Counted from the first letter of the stretch, positions 19,364-27,901 are shown. The stretch is DNA of 64,000 bases from Nocardia vulneris (GCF_001613425.1 NZ_BDCI01000018.1:124001-188000), one strand, 5' to 3'. The notes: generated by a model not told the origin, from the letters alone. Program-made: numbers and translations.

Positions 19364-20688
19364 CGGTCCTCCTGTTCGGTGACGACAACCTTGGGCGGCA
19401 ACGGGAGCTGATGGAACTCGCTCTCGTTCTTGTCCATCTGATAGCCCGCCGTATTCGGATACAACAGCAGGTCACCGGGTTCGGGTCGCTGCGCCAAGCG
19501 GACCTTGCGCCAGGTGAGCACGTCGTACTCCATGCAGCTGGCGCCGCCGACACAGGTGGCCACCGGTGCGGCGTCGGTGATCTGCTTGCGCGGCACCAGG
19601 ATCGGGTCGGGCAGGAACTCACTGCCCTTCCACTGCTCGGAGACGCTCATGCTGAGTCCGTGCACGGTCGTGATGCCGTACTCGGCGTTCTGTTTGTAAC
19701 CGAGCACCGGGAACACGGTGAATCCCGCATCGATCAGCAGGGCCCGCCCCGGCTCGATGAACAGCTGAATATCGTTGTCCCGCAGGTTCTCCGCCAGGGA
19801 TCGGACACCGAAGCGGGTGGCCAGTACGGCGTCGAGCATGGCGGCGCCGGTCGGGTCCTGGGCGTAGGGGTAGAACTTGTCGAACTGTTTTCCGGCATGG
19901 AACCAGTCGTCGCGACGCTGTTCGAGGAAGGTGTGCCAATCATCGTCGCGCACATACCGGCAGGCGAAGCCGCCGCCGATCGAGATCGTGTCGACGGGCA
20001 AACCCCGCGCCCGCGTCCGCACGCACAGCTGGATCAGCTCGTCGGCGAGTTCGGCGCGCGGCGCGACCGCGTAGCCGTCCAAATGGAACGAGAACCCGAT
20101 CAGTTCCACCCGCGGCCGCAGTCGCACGCACACCTCGATCGCGCGATCGAGATCGGTTGCGGACAAACCGAACCGGCTGTGCGGGGCCTTGGGTGGCAGC
20201 CGCCGCAACAAGATCCGCACCGGCCCGGCCTGCCCGGCGATCTCGGCGATCCGATCCAGTTCGTCCAGCGCATCGATGGCGACCACGCAGTCGTGCCGGG
20301 CGGCCAGGCGCAGCAGCGCATCGGTTTTCGCGGCGCCGGTCACCCCGATGTCGCGCCCGCGGACACCGTGCGCCAGCGCGTGCACCAGTTCCGGTTCACT
20401 CGCCACGTCGACCGCTCCGCCCAGATCGGCGATCTCGGACAGCCAGCAACCGGCCTTGTTGGCCTTCTTGCCGTAATAGACCTGGCCGCGCACACCGCGT
20501 GCGGTGAAGACCCGCTGGAACGACCTGAGGTTGTCGGCGAACTGCTCCGGGTAGACCACGTGAAACGGGCCGTCCAACGCGTGCCGGATATCGAAGAGCA
20601 GGTGCCGGTCCGCGCGCACCCGCTGCTGCCACTTCTGTTCCAGCGCAGGCAGACCGGGGAGTTCGACCGGTGCGATGTTCACGACCAC
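19339..20688 (-). CDS. SbnH-like PLP-dependent decarboxylase (fold type III)
   Basis: A 449-residue alanine-racemase-fold decarboxylase related to diaminopimelate and ornithine decarboxylases. Visible features: the PLP lysine in VYYGKKANKAG, the sheet/barrel signature SFHLDG, the phosphate-binding ISIGGGF, the EPGRALLIDAG strand and the catalytic cysteine motif GGASCMEYD near the C-terminus. In staphyloferrin B synthesis SbnH decarboxylates a citryl-diaminopropionate intermediate. Lodged between SbnB-like and SbnA-like genes, this protein probably decarboxylates a diaminopropionate-containing intermediate, leaving an ethylenediamine unit. The start overlaps the SbnB-like gene by ten bases. 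No siderophore synthetase gene is nearby, so staphyloferrin B itself is unlikely. Lysine or diaminopimelate decarboxylation is the fallback reading. Confidence 0.8.
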   Translation of the reverse strand: MVVNIAPVELPGLPALEQKWQQRVRADRHLLFDIRHALDGPFHVVYPEQFADNLRSFQRVFTARGVRGQVYYGKKANKAGCWLSEIADLGGAVDVASEPELVHALAHGVRGRDIGVTGAAKTDALLRLAARHDCVVAIDALDELDRIAEIAGQAGPVRILLRRLPPKAPHSRFGLSATDLDRAIEVCVRLRPRVELIGFSFHLDGYAVAPRAELADELIQLCVRTRARGLPVDTISIGGGFACRYVRDDDWHTFLEQRRDDWFHAGKQFDKFYPYAQDPTGAAMLDAVLATRFGVRSLAENLRDNDIQLFIEPGRALLIDAGFTVFPVLGYKQNAEYGITTVHGLSMSVSEQWKGSEFLPDPILVPRKQITDAAPVATCVGGASCMEYDVLTWRKVRLAQRPEPGDLLLYPNTAGYQMDKNESEFHQLPLPPKVVVTEQEDRWLWRLDK

Positions 20689-21653
20689 AGTTCCACCCGC
20701 TGTCCACGGCCCGCGGCCACCGCCCGAGTCGCCAACGCGTGCGCGACCGGGATATCGGTGATGATCATGCCGCTGGCGAAGGCGAACACCCGGTCGTCCG
20801 CGCCGATCCGCCCGCGCGCCCGGCCGGCCACGATGTCCGGGAGTTCGGCGTCGATCACCGGTCCGTCGGGGCCCGCCAGCCGGGTGCCGGTGACGCCCAG
20901 TTGCCCCGCACTGGTCGCGATCGCGTAGTCCGCCGCGCGCAGCGCGCCGCTCTCGACGCCCTTACTGGCCACCGAGATCAGCACACCGCCCGGCGGCAAC
21001 CACTCCGTGCGTACCTTCGGATGCGCTGCCCGCCCGGAAGCGACGACGACGATATCCGAATCGGCGACCGCGGCGGGTACGTCCTCGACCAGCTCGATCT
21101 CCCGGTCCGGATACCAACGCCGCATGGTGGCAAGGGTTTCCGCGATACCGTCGGGATGGGTACCGAACAGCCGCAGCTGCTGCAGTTCCGGTAGCGCGGT
21201 GAGCAGGTACGGCAAGGTGTTCCGTCCCTGCACCCCGGTGCCGATCATCAGGGCCTTCGTCGCACCTTCGCGGGCACAGTGTTTCGCCGTGATGGCCGTC
21301 GTCGCCGGGGTGCGGGCGGCACCGACCCGCTGGCAGTCCATGAAGGCGAACGGCAGCCCCGTGGTGTCGTCGTACAGGCTGATCGTGGTGTAGTACTTGT
21401 CCGCGCTCTCGCTGCCCTGCCGGTAGGACGTCTTGAAACCGATCTGCTCCAGCGAACTGTCGTAGCCCAGCATCGAATACGACACCGCGTCGCGCTCCAC
21501 CTTCGGAATCGGCATCATCAGCTTGACCGGGCACCGGGATTCGCCGCGCGCGTACGCCAGATACCCCTCCTCGACCAGATCGATGACCTCGGCGGGCGTC
21601 AGATCGATATCGGCCAGATCGGTGCGGGTGAGGATATGCAGTGCGTTGCTCAT
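20679..21653 (-). CDS. SbnB-like 2,3-diaminopropionate synthase (ornithine cyclodeaminase family)
   Basis: A 324-residue NAD-dependent enzyme of the ornithine cyclodeaminase/mu-crystallin family. The dinucleotide fold is marked by ALMIGTGVQGRN, and the substrate side by YDSSLEQIGFKTSYRQG and AARTPATTAI. SbnB oxidatively cleaves ACEGA to L-2,3-diaminopropionate and 2-oxoglutarate, and partners SbnA. The pair in one operon is the accepted signature of diaminopropionate synthesis for siderophores and some antibiotics. The start ATG overlaps the stop of the upstream ABC ATPase gene (four-base overlap), so translation is coupled. Ornithine or alanine dehydrogenase-type activity is the alternative, made less likely by the neighbours. 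Confidence 0.82.
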   Translation of the reverse strand: MSNALHILTRTDLADIDLTPAEVIDLVEEGYLAYARGESRCPVKLMMPIPKVERDAVSYSMLGYDSSLEQIGFKTSYRQGSESADKYYTTISLYDDTTGLPFAFMDCQRVGAARTPATTAITAKHCAREGATKALMIGTGVQGRNTLPYLLTALPELQQLRLFGTHPDGIAETLATMRRWYPDREIELVEDVPAAVADSDIVVVASGRAAHPKVRTEWLPPGGVLISVASKGVESGALRAADYAIATSAGQLGVTGTRLAGPDGPVIDAELPDIVAGRARGRIGADDRVFAFASGMIITDIPVAHALATRAVAAGRGQRVELWS

Positions 21654-22339
21654 AGAACTCCGATGTCGTCGGTCGAATCAACGGTCGGTCCGGGCGACGA
21701 CGCTGCCGCACCGGACACGGGAGAAAGGTTGTCCCCCAGGCGCACGAGCCGATCCGCGCACACGCTCAACAGGGGGATGTCGTGACTGATGAAGAGCACG
21801 CCGACACCCGTGCCCGCCAGTGCGGTCACGGTGCGGGCGACCGAGGCGGTGGTGGCCGGGTCGAGCATCGAGGTCATCTCGTCGCACAGCAGGTAGTCGG
21901 GCTCGGCGGCGAGCACCCGGGCGACGGCGGCCCGTTGCAACTGGCCGTCGGAAACCTGCGCCGGATACCGGTCGAGCAGATCCGGTGTCATACCGACGGA
22001 TTCGAGCACGCTCGCCCAAGCCACCGGCCCACGCGCGAGTTCGGCGATCGACCGGCGCAGGGTCAGGCGCGGATCGCAGGACCGCCGCGGCGACTGGAAC
22101 AGCATCGCGATGCGCCCGGTGTGCCGCCGGGGCAACGGGCTCCCGTCACAGACGACCCGGCCGCCGCTGGGTTTGCGCAGGCCGGACAAGACCTGTGCGA
22201 GGGTCGTTTTGCCGGTCCCGGAGGGCCCGGTCAACCCCACCACTTCACCGCGAGCCAGTTCGAGCGAGATCCGGTCGAGGACCAGGCGCCCGCCCAGTCG
22301 CACCGACACGGCTTCGGCCGCAAGAGATCTTCTCGTCAT
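21650..22339 (-). CDS. ABC transporter ATPase (second, OppF/NikE/CntF-like)
   Basis: A 229-residue nucleotide-binding subunit. Walker A is GPSGTGKTT and Walker B YLLCDEMTSMLD. The signature motif is degenerate (VSDGQLQR in place of LSGGQ), a common tolerance in the second ATPase of Opp-class importers. It is short for the class and lacks the C-terminal oligopeptide tail. The ATG overlaps the stop of the first ATPase gene by four bases, and its own stop overlaps the SbnB-like start. With the first ATPase it would form a heterodimer powering import through the two permeases encoded upstream. Confidence 0.88.
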   Translation of the reverse strand: MTRRSLAAEAVSVRLGGRLVLDRISLELARGEVVGLTGPSGTGKTTLAQVLSGLRKPSGGRVVCDGSPLPRRHTGRIAMLFQSPRRSCDPRLTLRRSIAELARGPVAWASVLESVGMTPDLLDRYPAQVSDGQLQRAAVARVLAAEPDYLLCDEMTSMLDPATTASVARTVTALAGTGVGVLFISHDIPLLSVCADRLVRLGDNLSPVSGAAASSPGPTVDSTDDIGVL

Positions 22340-23163
22340 GTCGCTCCGTAGCGGAAGTCCGCGGGCAGGTTCACCAGTTCCGGTGTGCGATACGGCAGCG
22401 GGTGCAAGCCGTTCTCGGGCAGCGCGGCCAGTAGATCCTTCGTGTACGGATGCGCGGGCGCGGTGAGAATCTGCTCGGCACTGCCGGTTTCGACGATCCG
22501 GGACGCGTACATCACCGAGATGTCCGTGCAGATCTTCGCCGCGCGCAGGGCCGTCAGGTCGTGCGTGACGAGCAGCACGCTGCCGCCCGCCGCGGCGAAT
22601 TCGCCGAGCAGGCCCAGGATCGCGGCCGCCCGCGCGGTGTCGAGCGCCGAGGTCGGCTCGTCGGCGATGATGAGGGTGGGATCGCCCGCCAGCGCGAAGG
22701 CCAGCGCCGCTCGCTGCGCCATACCGCCCGAGAGTTCGTGCGGATACCGGCGCAGCACGTCCGCGGTCAACCCGGCCCGGTGCAGCAGGTCGCCCGGCTC
22801 GTGCGCGGTGCCCAGGCACCGGATCGTTTCGGCCAGTTGCGGTCCCAACCGCCGGACCGGCGTGAAGTACGTCATCGCCGACTGCGGGACCCACGCCACC
22901 GTGCGGCCCCGTGCCCGCCGCAGCTGCGCTGCGGAGTAGGTCCGGCCGCTGGCCTCGAGTGCGACGGTGCCGGTCATCTGGGCACTTTTCGGCAGCAAAC
23001 CGGTGACGGTCGCCGACAGCATGGACTTCCCCGAGCCCGATTCGCCGATCAATCCGTGCACCGTGCCGCGCGCGACGACCAGGTCCGCCTCGGTGACCGC
23101 GTGCACGATGCGGCCGGGGCCCAGCGGGATTCGCACAGACACGCGCTGCAACGTCAACGTCAC
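22336..23163 (-). CDS. ABC transporter ATPase (first, OppD/NikD/CntD-like)
   Basis: A 275-residue ATPase with Walker A GESGSGKS, signature LSGGMAQR, Walker B LIIADEPTSALD and switch histidine in LLVTHD. The C-terminus carries the oligopeptide/dipeptide-type extension (TAPAHPYTKDLLAALP) found in Opp, Nik and Cnt systems. It starts at GTG, overlapping the permease stop (GTGA). A longer frame upstream has no support because it would run through the permease gene. Part of a five-gene importer of the class that brings in peptides, nickel-chelates and opine metallophores such as staphylopine. Confidence 0.9.
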   Translation of the reverse strand: MTLTLQRVSVRIPLGPGRIVHAVTEADLVVARGTVHGLIGESGSGKSMLSATVTGLLPKSAQMTGTVALEASGRTYSAAQLRRARGRTVAWVPQSAMTYFTPVRRLGPQLAETIRCLGTAHEPGDLLHRAGLTADVLRRYPHELSGGMAQRAALAFALAGDPTLIIADEPTSALDTARAAAILGLLGEFAAAGGSVLLVTHDLTALRAAKICTDISVMYASRIVETGSAEQILTAPAHPYTKDLLAALPENGLHPLPYRTPELVNLPADFRYGAT

Positions 23164-24017
23164 GCCGACACCTCGTGGCGCAGTTGACTGTTCCGCTGCC
23201 AATGCCTGCCGAGCACCGATACCGCCAGCGCGACGAGCACCAGCACCCCGGCCGGAAAGACCAGTAACCACCAGTCCCCCAGCAGAATCGACGCCTGCGC
23301 GTCCGAGAGGAGCGTGCCGAGCGAGGCTTGGTGCGGCGGCAGGCCGACGCCCAGGAACGACAGCGTCGACTCGTGCCAGATCGCGTGCGGGATCAGCAGC
23401 ACGACGCCGATCAACGCCTGACCGAGGGCGGGCGGGACGAAATGCCGCCGGACGATGCGCCATCCGGGCAGCCCGCGCAACCGGGCCGCCTGTACGAATT
23501 CGGCGTGCCGCAGCGCCAGCACCTCACCCCGCACCACCCTGGCCACCGAGGTCCAATGGGTGAGCACGAGCGCGATGACGATGGCGCGCACCGAGCCGCG
23601 ATACATGGCCACGACCAGCAGGGTGAGCAGCAGGCTCGGCAGCGAGTTCATCGCGTCCACCGCGCGCATCGCGATTCGGTCCCACCAGCCGCCGAACGCC
23701 CCCGCGCTCACTCCGACCAGCAGGCCGAGGACCGCCGAGCCCAGCGCCGCGGCCGTGGCGATCAGCAGCGAGACGCGCATGCCCGCGGCGACGCGGACGA
23801 ACACGTCACGCCCGGCACTGTCGGTGCCGAACGGGAATTCGAGACCGGGTGGCCGTCTGCTGAGGGAGAAATCGACCAGCGCGTTGTCGACCGGCCGCAG
23901 CAGCGGCACCAGCCCGGCGTACAGCACCGCGAGCACCAGCACGCCCACCGCGATGACGGGAACCGTTGCACGCCAATGTGTCCTGATCGACCGCTGTGCG
24001 GTCCGCGGCTCAGCCAT
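23160..24017 (-). CDS. ABC transporter permease (OppC/NikC/CntC-like)
   Basis: A 285-residue inner-membrane permease. A single N-terminal helix precedes the five-helix BPD_transp_1 core. The EAA-type loop contacting the ATPases is visible as EFVQAARLRGLPGWRIVRRHFVPP. The periplasmic N-terminal portion GLEFPFGTDSAGRDVFVRV is the OppC-N signature of the second permease in Opp/Nik systems. The ATG start overlaps the first permease gene by eight bases. It is expected to pair with the adjacent DppB-like permease. Confidence 0.9.
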   Translation of the reverse strand: MAEPRTAQRSIRTHWRATVPVIAVGVLVLAVLYAGLVPLLRPVDNALVDFSLSRRPPGLEFPFGTDSAGRDVFVRVAAGMRVSLLIATAAALGSAVLGLLVGVSAGAFGGWWDRIAMRAVDAMNSLPSLLLTLLVVAMYRGSVRAIVIALVLTHWTSVARVVRGEVLALRHAEFVQAARLRGLPGWRIVRRHFVPPALGQALIGVVLLIPHAIWHESTLSFLGVGLPPHQASLGTLLSDAQASILLGDWWLLVFPAGVLVLVALAVSVLGRHWQRNSQLRHEVSA

Positions 24018-24984
24018 CGGCGTCGATCCGCGGATCGATGGCCACGCCGATCGCATCGGCGGCCAGATTGCCGAGCAGCACCACGGCCGTGACGAGCAGC
24101 GTCAGCGCGGCGAGCAACGGGAAATCCAGTGCGCGAGCGGCAGTCACGGTCGCCGCGCCCACGCCCGGCCAGCTGAACACCGTCTCGATCACCGTGGCGC
24201 CGACCACCAGTTCCGGCAGCCTGGCGCCGCACAGCGCGAAGAACGGTGCCACCGACACCGGGAGCACATGCCGGAAAGCGATGACCCGCCACGGCAATCC
24301 CCGGGCCTTCGCCCCGGTAACGGCGTCGCTGTCGAGGCTGTTCGCCACGGTCTCCCGCAGCCCGAGCACCAGCCAGGGCAGCTGCGTCACGCCGAGCAGT
24401 ACCGCGGGCAGCACGAGATGCCGGGCCGTCGATCCGACGCCGATGCCACCACCGGGATCGGTCAGACCCGAGGCGGGAAACCAGCGCAGGGTGGTCGCGA
24501 AGACCAGCACCGCGCCGAGCGTCAGCACGAACGGCGGAACGGACTGCAACACCACGGCACTCGCGCTGATGATCCGGTCGGCCACGCCGTCGCGGCGCAG
24601 CCCGGCCCACGCGCCGAGTGCGGCGGCGAGCACCAGCGCCACCGCACCGCCGAGCACGCCGAGCAGCACACTCCAGGGCAGCCGCTCGGCGAGCACCTCG
24701 GCGACGGGCTGCCGGTAGGACCGGGAGGTGCCCAGCTCGCCCCGCATCAGGTCACCGAGCCAGGACCACCACGCGCCGAACCAGTTGCGGTCCAACCCGA
24801 GTCGCTCGCGCAGCGCCGCGCGCTGCGCCTCGTCGAAGCCGTCTCCGTGCGCACCGAGATAGGCGTCCAGTGGATCGAACGGGCTGGCCGCCGCGAGCGC
24901 GAACACGGCGAGCGAGACCAATCCGGCCAGCGGTACCGCGACGACGAGCCGGCGGACGATCAACCTGCCCGCTCTGCCACCCAT
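24010..24984 (-). CDS. ABC transporter permease (OppB/NikB/CntB-like)
   Basis: A 324-residue permease with six hydrophobic segments; the N-terminus LIVRRLVVAVPLAGLVSLAVFAL is the usual first helix of DppB/OppB proteins. The ATPase-contact loop is TGAKARGLPWRVIAFRHVLP. The periplasmic stretch after helix 1 (FDPLDAYLG...ERLGLDRNWFGAWWSWLGDL) is typical of the subfamily. The start ATG overlaps the last base of the substrate-binding-protein stop codon. It belongs to the same operon and importer as the next permease. Confidence 0.9.
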   Translation of the reverse strand: MGGRAGRLIVRRLVVAVPLAGLVSLAVFALAAASPFDPLDAYLGAHGDGFDEAQRAALRERLGLDRNWFGAWWSWLGDLMRGELGTSRSYRQPVAEVLAERLPWSVLLGVLGGAVALVLAAALGAWAGLRRDGVADRIISASAVVLQSVPPFVLTLGAVLVFATTLRWFPASGLTDPGGGIGVGSTARHLVLPAVLLGVTQLPWLVLGLRETVANSLDSDAVTGAKARGLPWRVIAFRHVLPVSVAPFFALCGARLPELVVGATVIETVFSWPGVGAATVTAARALDFPLLAALTLLVTAVVLLGNLAADAIGVAIDPRIDADG

Positions 24985-26591
24985 CACCGGGTCCAGCGCG
25001 CGAGCCCGTACCACGGGCCCCACGCGACACCGTGCGAATGCGGTTCCAGCGCAGTCGGTGTGACCCGCCAGCCGTTGTCCCGCAGTACGTAGACGTGGTT
25101 CGTGGTGACCAGCGCGAGTATCGCGGGCGCATTGTGATATTCCGCCTGCAACTGCCGGTACAGCTCGGCCCGCCGCTGCGCATTCGTCTCGCGGCGGGCG
25201 GCATCGAGCAGCTCATCGATCTTCGGGTTCACGTAGTCCGAGGCGTTGTCCCATTTGGAGCCGACACCTGGTGCGGCATAGCGGGAATGCAGTTTGGTGT
25301 AGAGCTGGCTGTCCACGGTGTAGGGCTGGCCGCCGCCACCGAGCATGAACGGGGTCTGCGCCAGGTACTCCGGCGTCATCTTCTTCTTGTCGACCGCGAC
25401 CGGAGTGATCTCGATACCGACCTTCTTCGCATCCGAGACCACGGCCATCGTCAGATCGCGGCGCAGCACTTCCGTCGGGTAGTAGGCGATCTCGAAACTT
25501 GCGCGCCGCCCGTCCCGTTCCCGGATGCCGTCCGCACCGAGTCGCCAACCCCCGGCGTCCAGCAACCGTGCCGCCTCGTCCCGGTCGAAGCCGAAATCCT
25601 GTGCGGGGTCGTAGTTCTCGCCGTAGACCGGGCTCATCAGGGTGGACATCGGCGCACCGTGCCCGCCGAGGATGTGCTCCACCATGGCCTTACGGTCCAC
25701 GGCGAAGTTCAAGGCCTTGCGGACCGCCGGGTCACCCGCGACCGGATTGCCGGTCGGCAAGGTGATGGCCCGCCAATCATCGGCGACCGCCGAAACGACC
25801 CGATAGCCGTCCTTGGCCGCCGCCGGGGCCAGTTCGGGCGGCAGCACCGTGCCGTCGGCACCGTCGCGCAGCTGACTCGCTCTGGCGTTGTCGTCGTCGC
25901 TGCGGCGCACCACGAACTTTCGCACCTGGGCGCGCTCGCCCCAGTAATCGTCACGGGCGGTGAGAATGATTTGATCGGGGCGGGATTCGGTGAGGACGTA
26001 CGGTCCGGTGCCGATCGGGTGCCGATTCAGCTCGGCCTGGTCCGCGGGTCCGGGGACGGCGAACGCTTCCGCCGGTGCGATCGCCAAGAACAGTCGATGG
26101 TCGAAATCGGCATAGGCGCCGGACAATTCGAACTCGACGGTATCCGGCCCGGTCTGGACCGCCCGCTTCAGGAAGTCGTAGTCCGCGGCGATCGGCGCGG
26201 CGAATGCCGGATCGATCAACGAGTTGTAGGTCGCGACAACGTCTTCGGGCCCGAAGGTGGTGCCGTCCGAGAAACGCACCCCGGTTCGGGTGTGCACCCG
26301 CCAGCGGGACAGATCGCCGCCGACCGGCTCCGGCGCGCCCACGGCCAGCACCGGCACGGCCGCCGGGATCCGATCCGTCACACCCTCCTCGATCCGGTAC
26401 AGGCTTTCGAAGATCTTCGACTCGCCGTTCTTCCCCGCGCCGAGAAGCGGGCTGAAATCGCCGAGTTCCTCGGTGTCGATCACCACGAATTGGTCGGGAT
26501 CGCTCGATGTCTCCCCCGGTGCCGAGCACGCGGTCAGACCTACTACGAATGCCGTTGCGGCAGCACACATCCCGATCCGAAACAAAGCCAT
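24984..26591 (-). CDS. ABC transporter substrate-binding lipoprotein (family 5), first gene of the putative metallophore operon
   Basis: A 535-residue extracytoplasmic solute-binding protein of the peptide/nickel/opine family (SBP_bac_5). It has a short signal ending in the lipobox LTAC, so it should be lipid-anchored at Cys22. Family landmarks are the GTGPYVL strand, RKALNFAVDRKAM and the C-terminal pairing region. It heads an operon with two permeases, two ATPases, three diaminopropionate-pathway enzymes and a MATE exporter. A FUR-type palindrome lies 22 bases upstream of its start. There is no clear ribosome site, so the transcript may be leaderless. I infer that it captures the metal-loaded product of the enzymes downstream; peptides or nickel are alternatives. 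Confidence 0.85.
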   Translation of the reverse strand: MALFRIGMCAAATAFVVGLTACSAPGETSSDPDQFVVIDTEELGDFSPLLGAGKNGESKIFESLYRIEEGVTDRIPAAVPVLAVGAPEPVGGDLSRWRVHTRTGVRFSDGTTFGPEDVVATYNSLIDPAFAAPIAADYDFLKRAVQTGPDTVEFELSGAYADFDHRLFLAIAPAEAFAVPGPADQAELNRHPIGTGPYVLTESRPDQIILTARDDYWGERAQVRKFVVRRSDDDNARASQLRDGADGTVLPPELAPAAAKDGYRVVSAVADDWRAITLPTGNPVAGDPAVRKALNFAVDRKAMVEHILGGHGAPMSTLMSPVYGENYDPAQDFGFDRDEAARLLDAGGWRLGADGIRERDGRRASFEIAYYPTEVLRRDLTMAVVSDAKKVGIEITPVAVDKKKMTPEYLAQTPFMLGGGGQPYTVDSQLYTKLHSRYAAPGVGSKWDNASDYVNPKIDELLDAARRETNAQRRAELYRQLQAEYHNAPAILALVTTNHVYVLRDNGWRVTPTALEPHSHGVAWGPWYGLARWTR

Positions 26592-26612
26592 GTCAGCATC
26601 GTAGACTACTGG

Positions 26613-26636
26613 TAATGATTTTCATTAGCATTTTCA
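26613..26636. promoter_or_regulatory. FUR-family (probable Zur) operator
   Basis: AT-rich island in very GC-rich DNA. On the minus strand it reads TAATGA-AAA-TCATTA, a perfect 6-3-6 inverted repeat that matches 14 of 15 bases of the core of the classical Fur box (TAATGATAATCATTA). A further TGAAAATG half lies next to it, as in extended actinobacterial Zur sites. It lies between the substrate-binding-protein gene and a divergent plus-strand gene and could control both. Actinobacteria regulate iron mainly through IdeR/DmdR, whose box differs, so zinc through Zur is the likelier signal. Confidence 0.65.
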
Positions 26637-26681
26637 GTGAAACCGGACACACCCGTCGAGCCGGACGCGACATGTCCGCCG

Positions 26682-27863
26682 ATGTCCGAATACCGCTCGA
26701 TTGGCTACTGGAGAGCTAATCTCCTGGCTGTGCCGATCAGGGATGCGGTCTCGGGCTTGGTATCGAAGTGGAAGCTGCTGCTGTGGCTCGCCGCCACCGC
26801 GGTGTCGCTGCTGTTGGCCGCGGGCACCGTGTACTCGTGGACGCACGCGGCGAGCAAGCACGCACCGGTGGCGGAGATCGGCACCACGGTGTCGTCCTAT
26901 GCCGAGGCCGAAGCAGCGGTGCGGCCGAACCTCCCCCAGGACCAGCACGTCCCCCGGCTCTCCACCGGCGTGCTGGTGAACTCGCTCCAGTTCGTCAACG
27001 CGCACAACGTCAAGGCCACCGGCCACATCTGGCAGCACATACCCCGCGACTTCCCGGCGGAGATCGAGATCGGCGTGCAGCTGCTCGAGGCCGAGGACCC
27101 GCACTGCCCCAAGAAGGTGTTCGAGTACCCGCTCGGCGACTGGCGCGTGGTGGTCTGGTCGTTTTCCACCGTCATCCGCCAGCAGTTCCACTACCAGGAC
27201 TATCCGCTCGACCACCAGGACATCTGGCTGCGCATGCGCCCGGTCGACATGATCCATCAGGTGCAGCTGGTTCCCTCGTTCGAATCGTTTCCGCCGTGGA
27301 ATCCGCACGCGCTCAACGGGTTGGACCCCGGCCTGGTCTTCGGCGACTGGGAGCCCGAGTACACCGTGTGGAGCCTCAACCACCAGGCGTACAGCATGCT
27401 CACCCATCCCGGGCTGGCCAATACCGACGAGCTGTACTTCAACGTCGGCGTCACCCGCGGGCTGCTCGGACCGCTGCTCGGCCGGATCGTGCCGGTGCTG
27501 CTGCTGGCGGTGCTGATGTTCCTCTCGCTGTTCGTCATCACCACCGACCCGGACCGGCGGCCGATCTCCGGCTTCACCGCGTTCGCGATCATCACCTTCT
27601 CCGTGTCCACCGTGCTGGTCGTCGCGGTCAACGACAACGCGGCCCGCACCGAAGTAGGCTCCGCGGGCATCTCCTACATCGAGTACTGGTACTTCACCCT
27701 GTACGTGATGACCTTGCTCGTGGCGCTCAACGCAACCCTGCTGCTGCACGGCACCTTCGGCAAGGCACTGGCCTGGCGGGACAACCTGCTGCCCAAGGTG
27801 CTGTTCTGGCCGCTGTTCACCGCGATCATGTTCGCGGCCACGGTCGGGTACCTCGGCATCTGA
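26682..27863 (+). CDS. Membrane protein resembling a pentameric ligand-gated ion channel
   Basis: A 393-residue protein from this start. Layout: one N-terminal membrane helix (about 28-50), a 210-residue extracytoplasmic domain (55-265), then four hydrophobic helices (267-287, 296-316, 333-355, 370-391). The outer domain carries QDYPLDHQDIWLRMRP near 172-187, which resembles the Pro-loop (YPFDxQ) of bacterial pentameric channels. Outer-domain size and the four-helix bundle with a polar, Ser/Thr-rich second helix (SGFTAFAIITFSVSTV) fit that family. I have not seen a close named homologue. The start is uncertain: a GTG at 26637 and another at 26728 are open, and none has a good ribosome site. 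The gene diverges from the metallophore operon across the FUR-type box. Confidence 0.55.
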   Translation: MSEYRSIGYWRANLLAVPIRDAVSGLVSKWKLLLWLAATAVSLLLAAGTVYSWTHAASKHAPVAEIGTTVSSYAEAEAAVRPNLPQDQHVPRLSTGVLVNSLQFVNAHNVKATGHIWQHIPRDFPAEIEIGVQLLEAEDPHCPKKVFEYPLGDWRVVVWSFSTVIRQQFHYQDYPLDHQDIWLRMRPVDMIHQVQLVPSFESFPPWNPHALNGLDPGLVFGDWEPEYTVWSLNHQAYSMLTHPGLANTDELYFNVGVTRGLLGPLLGRIVPVLLLAVLMFLSLFVITTDPDRRPISGFTAFAIITFSVSTVLVVAVNDNAARTEVGSAGISYIEYWYFTLYVMTLLVALNATLLLHGTFGKALAWRDNLLPKVLFWPLFTAIMFAATVGYLGI

Positions 27864-27901
27864 GCGGCCCGCGGGCCGGATGCGCGGCTACTGGCGCGAC
27901 G

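Noticed and set aside
16809..26636. Reading the operon as staphyloferrin B synthesis.
   Set aside because: No IucA/IucC-type synthetase, citrate synthase or SbnI-like gene is present, and the importer is of the Opp/Nik type, not a siderophore type.
26592..26681. IdeR/DmdR iron box before the metallophore operon.
   Set aside because: The TTAGGTTAGGCTAACCTAA-type pattern is absent; the palindrome present is of the FUR kind.
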